Part shown: positions 8,808 through 17,481 of the stretch, in pieces
Layout: the number at the start of each line of letters is the position of its first letter
Position numbering within the stretch: the first letter of the stretch is position 1
Source: Zarea fungicola
Lineage: Eukaryota; Ascomycota; Sordariomycetes; Hypocreales; Cordycipitaceae
Assembly: GCA_900169235.1 (NCBI GenBank)
Contig: FWCC01000337.1
Coordinates: 1 to 17,709, forward strand
Direction of reading: 5' to 3'
DNA: 17,709 nt
Notes under the pieces: generated by a model
The model's database searches: none
Seen by the model: the letters and a program-made list of their open reading frames with translations, nothing else
What the model was told of the DNA's origin: nothing
Position numbers and translations under genes: made by a program

Positions 8808-11131
8808 ATGGCTCCAAAGAAGAAGAAGAACAACAGCGGTCCTATGCTCTTTTGCGAATGGGTCATAGGCGGCCCCCTGCCCGCTGCTCGTCGCTCCCTC
8901 CAAGCGAAAGAAACGCCACCACCCCCTCCAGAACCGCCTGCTCCTCCGCCGCCGCCACGAGAGGTGATTCGCGTCGAAGTCACCACCGACGATGAAAAGG
9001 AAGAAGACACGCTCAAAATTACGTTTCCCCGTTCTGGCAAGCCGGCTGCCGACGTGGCCGCCGCCGTGGAGGAGAAAGTCGCCGAGGCCATTGTCAAAAA
9101 AGTACGATTCGAAGATGAAAAGACGGCCGCCGCTATTAAATCGGCCCTGAAGCAGCCCAAGAGTGACGACTCGGATAGTTCCGCCACGCTCGCAGACGGT
9201 GCGTCTGATGTGAGCAGTGGTGAGTCCTCAGACGGTGAGTCAACAGACGATGAAAAGAAAAAGTCAAAGAAGAAGAAGAAAAAGATGGCCAGTGATGATG
9301 GATCGTCGAGTGATGATGGCAGTGAGAGCGATGGGGAGCCGCATCCAACATGCAAATGCTCCCGGTGCGTCAAGAAGAGAAGGAAAGCGAGCAGCAGCAA
9401 CAAGCTCAATGGCCAGACTTCGGACAAGGCAAAGGAGTGCAGTCATTGCGGTGGCAGTAGCGCGAGCGAGTCGTCGGGGGAGAGCAGCGTCGCGTCGTCG
9501 TCGGATGTGAGTGAATCTGAAGATGAGGCCGCAACCTTGAAGCAAAAAGATAAAAAGGGAGACAAGAATCAGAAAGATGGTGAAGATGGTGGTGGGAAGA
9601 ACCAGTCGAAAAAGGATAAAAACAAGAAGAAAAAGGACAGTTCCTCCGACGCGGACGATGAGGCGTCCGAGTCGGGCAAAGAGACGGCGACGGAAGACGA
9701 CGAGGCAACCAAGAAGGCGAAAGATGCCACCGCTGGGAAAGAGAATAACCAAAAAGAGAACGGGAAGAAGAAGAATAAGAAGAAGGAGAAGGAAGTCGAG
9801 TCTACAGCTACCAAGGGCAGCGAAAAGGACACCCCGGCGGACGATAAGAAGAAGAAGGCGCAACAGCAGCAACCATCATCGCCAGTCTTTCCCGACCCGC
9901 GCCGACCAAACCTCATCGCTCCCGTCCGCGCGCAGGTCGTGCAGACCGAAAACATCGTCGAGACGCCCGACGATCCGCCGCCCAACGCCTACTACGACGC
10001 CGCGGCCAACGTCATGCGCGTCTACTACGGCCCCGCGTACGGCAACCACCACCCCCACCGGCCGCATTATCCGATGGGGATGCCGATGGGTATGCCGCAG
10101 CCGATGCAAAATCCGTATTATTACGGCCTTCAAAATGTGCCCGGTGGTGGTTATGATGGACACGCTGGCGGCGGTGTACCGGGACCGTTTGATTGGAACA
10201 CTGGCGGCGGATTCATGCAACCACCTGGGTTCCCACCCTTTGTCGTGAATCCAATGCAGCAGCAGCAGCAGCAGCAAAATTTAGAGGCAGTGGCGCAGTA
10301 TGGTGGAAAGGGTGCTTTTAGTAAAAAGAGTTCCCCCGTCAAGGCGCCGAGTGTGACGCAGGCGGAGGATAAATCTGGCAAGAGCAATGTTTTGCCAACA
10401 AGCAAGGTACGAACAAAACAAAGACAGAAGAAAAGAAAAAAAAGGGAAAGGGGAATAGAAAGCTAACAAATTTCTTTTTGCAGATTGACGAAAAGAGAAA
10501 AACCAGCCCGTACTACACACCCAGCAAGACAGCCCTGGAACTGCGCAACAACGGCGGCAGCCTCCGCAACAGCCCAGCCAAGTCCACCACCAACACTGCC
10601 GCGCCTACCGAAACCAATAATGACGGTAATAATAATAATAACAATAATGAAAGTACCAGTGGATGGGCCAACAACGGCAACAACGCGGGCACCGATCAAT
10701 GGGACAACAACAACAACTCTGGAGGAGGCGGGGGGGATGCATCCGGTGGTCAATGGGACAATGTCGGCGGTGACAATAATAATAACAGCAATACAGGCAA
10801 TGATAACAACAACGACGCCAACGCCGTGGGCGACTGGAACAATAACAACAACGACAGCGGTAATAACAACGGCGGCGGTAACTGGGCAGATAATGGGAAC
10901 AGCAACAGCAACAATAATGATGCCGCCAACAATGGCGGCGGGAATTGGGTAGATAACGGTGGAAATAACGCATCCAGCGCCTACGACGCACCGCCGCCGG
11001 ATGACAGCAACGTCTTGCCGGGCAGCATGCCGGGCGCGTGGGAACCAACGTCGGCACCACCACCACCACCGGAAGCAGCACCGACATGGGGCGACACGAG
11101 CATGGCGGCGAGCACGGGCGGACTTTGGTAG
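8808..11131 (+). CDS. Disordered Lys/Ser/acid-rich protein with Asn/Gly/Trp-repeat tail, unknown function
   Basis: Two exons (8808-10406 and 10484-11131), joined in phase 0 across a 77-nt intron (GTACGA donor, AGCTAACA branch site, TTTTTGCAG acceptor), give 748 aa. ATG at 8808 has a good context (AACAATGGC), and the protein begins MAPKKKKNNSGPMLFCEWVI. In order: a proline run (about residues 38-52); a helical-looking segment with KKVRF at 97-101; and a long region of Asp/Ser/Glu tracts alternating with Lys clusters (about 120-355). Inside that region lies a cysteine set C182-x-C184-x2-C187 ... C211-x2-C214. A Pro/Gly/Met/Tyr-rich part (about 370-500) with seven consecutive Gln from about residue 484 follows. 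The second exon is dominated by Asn and Gly, with nine spaced tryptophans and a final GGLW. Lys-rich tracts suggest nuclear or nucleolar residence, but there is no recognised catalytic or nucleic-acid-binding domain. Composition fits a disordered scaffold. I do not recognise a named family. Confidence 0.85.
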
Positions 11132-11541
11132 ATGGAAGGCGAGCAAGCCCTACCAGACGAGTGCTGGAAATTTTCATTTAAAAAGAAAAAAAGGATGGGA
11201 GGTTTAATTGCAAGGAGTGTTGCGAGCACTGGGAGTATCATGTAAAGTCTCCATCAAGCATAAAGCATCGAGTACTTGGACTTCTGCTAGACGTTGGGAA
11301 TGAAACAATACGTTTTTCTTTATTTAGTTTCCTTGATTTAATTTATATATATTATTATACTTCTTCAGCTGCTGTCCAAAGCTTCCGACCTTGGTATCCA
11401 GTGCGCGAGTGAAGCGCATTGTCCCATGGCAGTGATTCCCATGGCAGTGATTCCCATGGCAGTGTTGATGCCAATGCAATAAAGTGCTGCAAAATTCATG
11501 TATACTAAAGAATGGAACATGAATTCAACGACCTGAAAAAA
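11132..11541. other. Intergenic region between two converging genes
   Basis: Both flanking genes end here. A plus-strand AATAAA lies at 11478-11483, and a minus-strand AATAAA (TTTATT on plus) at 11319-11324, so the two 3' UTRs could overlap by about 150 bp. The segment also holds a short tandem repeat at 11423-11464. Confidence 0.6.
11423..11464. repeat. Tandem 15-bp repeat CCCATGGCAGTGATT, about 2.8 copies
   Basis: Two perfect copies and a third truncated after 12 bases lie head to tail. Each has an NcoI-type CCATGG palindrome. It sits in the 3' region shared by the converging genes and has no evident function. Confidence 0.9.
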
Positions 11542-13317
11542 TTAGTCTGCGTCCTCGTGGCTGGCTGTGGCGACGTACCAAGTCCTCGTCTCCCACTCTA
11601 TAATCCACTTGCAGCAAATCTTCAGCCGTTGCCTTACGCTCGCCGACCCGAGCAATCGATACTTTTCGGCATCTTTGACGGGGAGCACACTGCCCAGCCA
11701 CCAGGGAAAGGCGGCGGGATCCTGGACGGGACACTCGCCGTAGATGGCGAGCATGCGGTCCGTCATCCAGGGCACGCTCTGTTCGCGCATGCGGGCGACA
11801 AAATCCGTGGCAAGCTGCATGAGATCCTGTGTCGTCATGGTCTCGAGACTCGGGACGGTAATGGGTGGCGACGATGTCGAGTTGCTCGAGGCATAGCCTG
11901 CCAGTGATGCATTTTCGGCGTCTGGTGGTGGAAAACGCGCCGAGTCTGCGGCAATGGCAGCAGCCATTTCGGCGGCTTCCGTGGCCTCTTCTTCTTCCAA
12001 GCTAATGTCATCAATGCGCTCAACACTGGATATTGCATAGCCATCCAGCGATCCATGTCTCACGACACGGAAGCGAGATAGGCCAACCGTTTCAATCAGA
12101 CAACGGCCGTCGGGAAAGAACTGGGCATTCTCTATTCGTAGCAGCGTTCCAAGCTCGTAGAAATTGGCATCGCCAGGATGTCGAGGGCGCTTTGGTAGCA
12201 CCATGCCGAATGTCTTGTCACCTTCGAGAGATCTCCGTATTAATAGGCGATATCTGGGCTCAAAAATGTGAAGAAATGTGGGCATTCGGGGAAATGCCAA
12301 AGTGCAGATAAAAAGCGACGTCCCCATGTCCTGCAGCCTGGCGGCTTCTTCTGCTTCAATGGTGCCCCTTCTAGTGGCAAGTTCATCGGACCAGAGTGTT
12401 TGAATAATCTTGGTCAAGCTGGCGTTTGCCGAACATGTTGTGCGGTTGAGAAGTGGACTGATGGATAGGCGATTGCGGCATATTGGACAATATGGAGAGT
12501 GGTCGAGAATGCGATGCAAGCAAGATCGACAAAAGGTGTGGCCGCAGCCTGTGGTTAGAGGATCGTGGTAGAGGGCGTAGCAGACTTGGCAATCGAGCTC
12601 GGAGCGTGCAAGCTCCTGCACACGAGCAAATGACGCTTTGCGATTTATGAGATTTTGATCAATATCTGCTCCATTTGATACAGGCTCAGCCTCTAAAATA
12701 TCATGCTCTACATTGGGACTGGGTTGGGATTGGGCGTTCTGATGTGAGTCAAACAAATCGGATGACGAGGTTTGCGGAGCATGGTGTATTTGAGTTGTCT
12801 CGGCGTTGGCGGACTGCTGGGCGAGGCTGGTTCCGCGGTTCATCTCCCTGCGGATGTGATCGGTCAACTTGTTCAACGTGACATCCATTCCACAGTCTCC
12901 CAGCGTGTGCTCCTTGGCGCAGGCTGTGAATGGACACAGGAAACCCTCGCGTCTGTCTTCCATGGCGGGATAGGAAATGCGACTTCGGACGTGAGCCTCC
13001 GGGATACATGGCTTGCAGATACTTTTCCCACAGGGAAGAGTGACGGGTTCGGTCCAGAGTGTATTGCACAAGGGACAGTGGAAGAGGTGAATGACGTCTT
13101 CCAAGACGAAGCCACCGGGCGGCGGCGACAACGGAGACTCTTGGTCGCCTGTGGACTGTTGCGCATCGGGAGACGAAGCTTCGGGGGGAAGAGGCCCATT
13201 CCATTCTTGTGCTGTATCTGATAATGTAGGCATCAAGCCGTCTAATGGCGTAGTTTCTTCGCCATGGAGCGGCTGAGGATCGAACCCCGCGGCCTGCCGA
13301 GGGGTATCCGACGACAT
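11542..13317 (-). CDS. CrgA-like RING-finger / LON-domain protein, putative E3 ubiquitin ligase
   Basis: An uninterrupted 591-aa frame runs on the minus strand from ATG at 13317 to TAA at 11544-11542. Residues 1 to about 75 are Pro/Ser-rich and disordered. A first zinc-binding-like module has C81-x2-C84, C96, C101-x2-C104 and C128...C133. A second, canonical C3HC4 RING follows: C243-x2-C246-x11-C258-x-H260-x2-C263-x2-C266-x10-C277-x2-C280. From about residue 334 a LON substrate-binding domain runs to about 560, with the characteristic FICTLAFPRMPTFLHIFEPR start. An acidic/Ala-rich insert (about 437-485) interrupts it. There is no AAA or Ser-Lys protease part, so despite 'ATP-dependent protease' labels on such proteins it is not a Lon protease. 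The arrangement matches fungal CrgA proteins and animal LONRF proteins. Mucor CrgA represses light-regulated carotenogenesis, but the role in this organism is unknown. The TPR part of LONRF proteins is absent. Confidence 0.93.
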   Translation of the reverse strand: MSSDTPRQAAGFDPQPLHGEETTPLDGLMPTLSDTAQEWNGPLPPEASSPDAQQSTGDQESPLSPPPGGFVLEDVIHLFHCPLCNTLWTEPVTLPCGKSICKPCIPEAHVRSRISYPAMEDRREGFLCPFTACAKEHTLGDCGMDVTLNKLTDHIRREMNRGTSLAQQSANAETTQIHHAPQTSSSDLFDSHQNAQSQPSPNVEHDILEAEPVSNGADIDQNLINRKASFARVQELARSELDCQVCYALYHDPLTTGCGHTFCRSCLHRILDHSPYCPICRNRLSISPLLNRTTCSANASLTKIIQTLWSDELATRRGTIEAEEAARLQDMGTSLFICTLAFPRMPTFLHIFEPRYRLLIRRSLEGDKTFGMVLPKRPRHPGDANFYELGTLLRIENAQFFPDGRCLIETVGLSRFRVVRHGSLDGYAISSVERIDDISLEEEEATEAAEMAAAIAADSARFPPPDAENASLAGYASSNSTSSPPITVPSLETMTTQDLMQLATDFVARMREQSVPWMTDRMLAIYGECPVQDPAAFPWWLGSVLPVKDAEKYRLLGSASVRQRLKICCKWIIEWETRTWYVATASHEDAD

Positions 13318-15110
13318 TAATGCCCTTTGCGAGCGTCGCTGTCGCTCCGGGGGTGGCGTAGGAGACTGGCGGCCTTCGAAGGAGACTGTAAGCGATGCAG
13401 GTAAGAGTATCTAGTATGGCCAACGACGAGCTGGCGTCAAGCCGCGATTATCGGCCCGGTCTCCAGTGAAGGAGGGTGGAGAGAGAAGAGAGCCTTTGAA
13501 GACAAGGGGTGAGTTGAGAGAGAAACAGCGCGTTGAGGCTCTCCAGAATATTAAATGGCAGATTCGGCTTTGAAATGGCAGAAAAAAGAGTTATAAGCGA
13601 CGATAGCCTGTGGTGCAGGCAGAGGTATTGCGTTGGGGGGCGAATGTCATGATATATTACGCTGGCAATGGCTGCTTGCGATGGTTGCTCTGGGTGAAAG
13701 CCGACAGGCGACGGCGACAGCACGGGCTCGTGTAAGGCGACAAACGCACAGACTAAAACAAGTCTGTAATTTAAGCCAAGTCAAAAGCGCCGGCAAGGCA
13801 AAGCAAAGAAGAAGAATAAATATTAATCAAGGTTGGGCAGAGCAGAGGCGAGAAATACGAACAGGTAGCCATGCCGTGTGTCTCGGCGGACGATCAAGGG
13901 TCGGCCGGATATGTGCCTGGGTGTAGGTCGGTGCAAGAGGCTGCTCAGAGGCCCAAATTTGTTGTACAAAAAAGCGGGCGTGGTTTGCATGACATCGTCG
14001 ACTAAAATTCTAGCAAGACCCTGTCGCAGGAAAAATGGGCGCTAGGATCAAACGGTCGATTGCTGTCCGTGGTGGCGTTTTGGTGTCATGCCGGCGGGCA
14101 AATTTTATTTTTCTTTGGGTAATGTGCCACATGGGTTGGCTGCAATGACAGACGAGATGTGTGATGATCGACTGTATTGCTGTGTTTGTTGGATGAGCCG
14201 TGGGTGATGAAGCCGTGAGTGATGGGCGTGTTTGGTGTGGATACGGAATTTTGGTGGTGTTTTTGGTCCTTGGCAGTGGCACGTCGCTCCTTCCCATTCA
14301 ACAGACATGGGTGCTCCTGCCTTGTACGCCCAGGATACCGTCTGCGCCTGTAGCTGCACCTGCAACGGCCTTGTAACGGGCCGTTTACAGCTAGTAGCAC
14401 CTGATTCCGCCTAATTACGTACAGACAGATACTTACCTTAACAAGGTGTAGCTACAAGCTTAACATAATCTGCAGCGTAGTGCTGGTGTTGGTGCTAGCT
14501 GGTACACCAACCGACACTTGACTCAGACGCCATCTTGCCGACCATTCTGACCAAACAAAACAAGATTCTACTCTCTTCCAATTTATTATTATTACAGTCA
14601 AGCGTCTACTTTGGAAAAGTAAAACTTCCTTTTTTTATAGTCATAACATCGCCGCTTGCCAAAACCGTCGGGATGAGCTTCAGGACAGTATACTTGTCTA
14701 TGATGTCATGCAGCGGGTCGCCGCATTTGTTGCCGTTTTAAACGCCAGGCTACTGCATACTCTGCACCAGAGCAAACCACAAGGTCAATTCACTGCCCAT
14801 CCGTCTGGCCCATTCGCGGCACATGCTTGTCGCCGAGGTTGTATTCAAGTCTACTGGAAACTATGGGGATCAACAAAGTGCACCGAGCCTCGTCATCGAT
14901 CTGTGGCAGAGGCACGAGAAGGATGAGGATGAAGAGACTAAAGACAAAGTATTCCATTGCATTTACTCCATATAATCTGAAAAATAAATGGATATCAGCT
15001 GCCATATGCCCCTGCACTAATATCCCCGCCGTTGCCCATACAGTTGCCGGCCAGGGTCGTGTCATTTTCGCATATCTTTTGCTGGTATCAAAAGCATTAT
15101 GCGCAAGCAT
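13318..15110. other. Long spacer: crgA-like gene promoter and 3' side of the ankyrin pseudogene
   Basis: No gene can be supported. DNA just upstream of the CrgA-like gene is purine-rich on the plus strand (CT-rich in that gene's direction), as expected for its 5' leader. Further right are small dyads: AACGGCC/GGCCGTT near 14363-14385, ACCTTAACAAGGT near 14436-14448, and GTTGGTG/CACCAAC at 14488-14511. A 35-codon ATG frame with a CACSCTC cluster lies at 14307-14414. A 106-codon minus-strand frame with ATG at 15110 begins exactly after the ankyrin pseudogene's stop. It has one hydrophobic stretch but no family, and is more likely 3' flanking sequence than a gene. Confidence 0.55.
14488..14511. 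other. Inverted repeat GTTGGTG / CACCAAC, 10-base spacer
   Basis: Two perfect complementary 7-mers flank CTAGCTGGTA. It could be a bipartite protein-binding site or a weak hairpin. It lies in a spacer with other short dyads and has no gene assignment. Confidence 0.4.
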
Positions 15111-16659
15111 CTAATCGCGGCTGCCTTTTGATATTATCCCTTCATATTCCTCAAGTTCAAGAACCACCAAAATATGGTCATGTGCATTTCGAGAGGCCCA
15201 AGTGAGCGGTGTTATTCCTTCATCGTCACGCTTACTTACATCAGCCCCCTTTCATACAGAAACCTCGTAGCGTCGACATGACCCTCAACAACGGCGCAAA
15301 AAAACGCCGTCCATCTCCTTGGGCCAATGCCATCGATTTGTGCGCCGTTATCCAGCGGCAGCCTCATAATTTCCAGGTTATTGCTCATTGCCGCCAGGGA
15401 GAGAAGAGTTGGGCTTGCTGCAGACGGTGGATTGTCGCTGGCACCCTCAGCGAGTAGCCGTCGCACTGTGTTGACACAGCCAAGCTGTACTGCTTTTGTT
15501 AGAAGCTCTTGTAAGACGTCCAGATCGACATGGATGTTTCTCTCGAAGAAATACAGGACCACGCTTGGATCCTTCGCGCCTGCTGGTTTCCAGAGTAATG
15601 AAGAATGTATGGATCGAGATCTGCGCCTTTCTCTAATAATATCCGCATGCAGGTGGCATGACCGTTAGTTGAGGCAAGTACCAACGCTGTTTTATCGCGT
15701 CTTGTGGCATTGCCATCGTTTCTGACACCGGCTTCCAACAGGCACTGAACAAGCGTAGCATGCCCAGCCCGAGCCGCGCACTGAAGTGGCGTATACCCAT
15801 CCCGATTCGGCCTTTCCAAATCAAAACCTATCCGATCGAGGAACCATAGAGCGTGCTCAAAACCCATGGCAATGGCGGAGTGCAATAGTTCGTCGCGCTG
15901 CAGCGTTCCTGCGACAATGTCATCTGAGCTTGTCAGTATCCAGCTCAGTATCTTGGGGGTGATGACCGGCTGCAGCCAAATGAAAGGTGGTCCAAACTGG
16001 GCAGTGGTGTCTGCTAAATGGCTGTTGAATCCATTGCTCCATATAAAACTGGCTTTTCGTCGCCGGTAACCGGTCAAAACTCTTGTTGACGGGGAATTTC
16101 TGGTGCCGTCTAAGTGTCTGGATGACATCTTCGTGTGAACCAATGACTGCGAAATCCAAGGCATCCCACCCTTAATGTCAGGCCTATTGACGGCATCCGG
16201 GCCGTAATCGTGGTCCAGGAGCACTTTCATAGCTTTGTTCTGCCCTGCGATGGCTGCAACGTGCAACGGTGTCCAGGCAACCAGGCCATCCGCTCGCGTC
16301 TCGGCACCTGTGCTGAGGACCAACTGGGTAATCTGCTTTTTTCCATTTTCGGCGGCGCAGTGAAGAGGCGTCCCACTAAGACACCGAGAATTCACATCTG
16401 CGCCGTTTTCAACTAGAAATTGCGAAGCTGCCAGGCTGCCCCAAAGCGTGGCCAAGTGTAGCGGTGTGATTCTCTTGTGCCCTCGTTCCTGAATTCGAGA
16501 CATCATGGCATTCTTCCCCTCTCTTGACCGTTTCTCATCCTGATCTAGCGTTTTTGGAAAGCCGCTCAGGATTTTGACGAGCTCGACATGTCCTGCATCG
16601 GCAGCTACATGTAGAGGTAAATTCCTCCTCTTGTCACGACTACACAAATGCCAGCTAGT
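15111..16659 (-). pseudogene. Ankyrin-repeat protein, frameshifted pseudogene
   Basis: The minus-strand frames encode consecutive ankyrin repeats, recognisable as LPLHVAADAGHVELVKIL, TPLHLATLWGS, TPLHCAAENGKK, TPLHVAAIAGQ, TPLQCAARAGHATLVQCLL and TALVLASTNGHA, with intervening GADVN/GADLD turns. Ankyrin repeats are protein-interaction modules and are common at the C-terminus of fungal NLR-like proteins. The reading frame changes four times: near 16169 (CCC on plus), at 15955-15959 (G5), near 15571 (beside GGATCC) and at 15245-15249 (C5). After each change the repeat pattern continues in another frame; for example DFAVIGSHEDVIQTL and FHLAAAGHHP lie in the second frame, and DVSKRDDEGITPLTWASR in the last, ending at TAG 15113-15111. 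No splice signals sit at these points. The 5' end is unclear: the frame opens at 16659, an acceptor-like GTGTAG lies at 16640, and possible repeat remnants reach to about 16843. No NACHT or other upstream domain is seen in this window. Confidence 0.8.
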
Positions 16660-17173
16660 CTATTGATATTGATACTAATTATTATGATTTAATAACATTG
16701 CGACATATATAAGCGTTCGAATTACGACGAATATTGAGATTGACACCCTTGCGCGCATGGCTATAAGCAATATTCGACGAGAAGCCTTTTAAATGCACCT
16801 TTGCCTTCAGCGCCGACTTGGACATTTTCTACTTTGGCGAGCGCTGCGGAAGGAAAGGGCGGATTAAGAGCGAGATTAATAGTTATGGCTTGCTAGTTGC
16901 ATGCGAAAAATGAGCTATAAATAAAACAATAAGCGATATAGGATATAAAGAGTGACCCAAGTTGCCTTAAGGCGGCGGGGAAGCTGCCAGGTGGATGCTC
17001 GAGGAATAGTAGCATAGCAACATATGATTTCATGAATCTCTACACACATACACACATACACACACGGCTCAGTTTGCCCACAATACACCCAGCTAAGGAG
17101 CATTATGGTACGTACTGGTCACGAACGGCCGTTGTAGGTGGGAGAGCTGAGCCAACTATGGCCTCTAAGCGAC
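16660..17173. other. AT-rich flank of the ankyrin pseudogene
   Basis: On the minus strand a short piece at about 16760-16843, after an acceptor-like TTCCGCAG, reads LAKVENVQVGAEGKGAFKRL and may be another decayed ankyrin repeat. The rest is AT-rich with no gene. A small CA-rich microsatellite lies at 17040-17065. Confidence 0.4.
17040..17065. repeat. CA-rich microsatellite (ACACAT/ACAC)
   Basis: This is a short run of alternating ACACACAT and ACACAC units. It is a simple repeat and makes the overlapping open frames (THTHIHT) uninformative. Confidence 0.85.
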
Positions 17174-17314
17174 ATGCAAAGCCGTTGCAACCGCATCGGT
17201 CGTTCGTGGCCGGACGACTTGGAGCGGTACAACGTCATCTTGCTGTGCGCTGTAGAATTCGAAGCGTGTTGGAACCTGGGCAGAGTAAACTTCCAGATCA
17301 TTGCGACTAGATAA
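17174..17314 (+). pseudogene. Possible N-terminal fragment of a PNP/UDP-phosphorylase-type NLR protein
   Basis: A 46-codon frame beginning ATG at 17174 contains RSWPDDLERYNVILLCAVEF followed by EA. This resembles the opening strand of the PNP_UDP phosphorylase-like domain of fungal NLR-like proteins, which typically reads '(E)DF.I.IICAL.LE..AV'. The resemblance ends at about codon 29, and a stop follows at 17312-17314, so it is a fragment, a first exon with an unseen donor, or coincidence. It runs divergently from the ankyrin pseudogene. The domain assignment rests on about 20 residues and is tentative. Confidence 0.25.
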
Positions 17315-17481
17315 TAGCAAACTGTTGCACTACAACTTTTGTCAAAAACTACATGCAAAGTATTGCCAAAGGACGACTGGGAAGAGACAAACACTCACTG
17401 CGTGGTGACAGTGGTATGTAGATTCGGAAATGAGCCGGTCAGTCTGGTCACGGCAGGTATTTAGTTCGGCAATCGTCAGCC

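Noticed and set aside
9264..9985. Leu/Phe-rich minus-strand frames opposite the Lys/Ser-rich region
   Set aside because: Antisense shadows of AAG/GAA/GAC codons, not membrane proteins.
10463..11146. Long minus-strand frame rich in Val/Ile (227 codons) opposite the Asn/Gly tail
   Set aside because: It is the antisense of Asn/Gly-rich codons; the sense strand has a proper intron, branch point and stop, so this is a shadow.
13262..13290. GGATCGAACC-like string resembling a tRNA B box
   Set aside because: Lies inside the CrgA-like coding sequence; no matching A box or cloverleaf.
11542..13317. Reading the RING/LON protein as an ATP-dependent Lon protease
   Set aside because: Only the substrate-binding domain is present; there is no Walker A/B ATPase or Ser-Lys peptidase segment.
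14790..15110. 106-codon minus-strand ORF with one hydrophobic stretch, starting right after the ankyrin stop
   Set aside because: No family, ordinary composition and adjacent to a pseudogene; more likely 3' flanking DNA.
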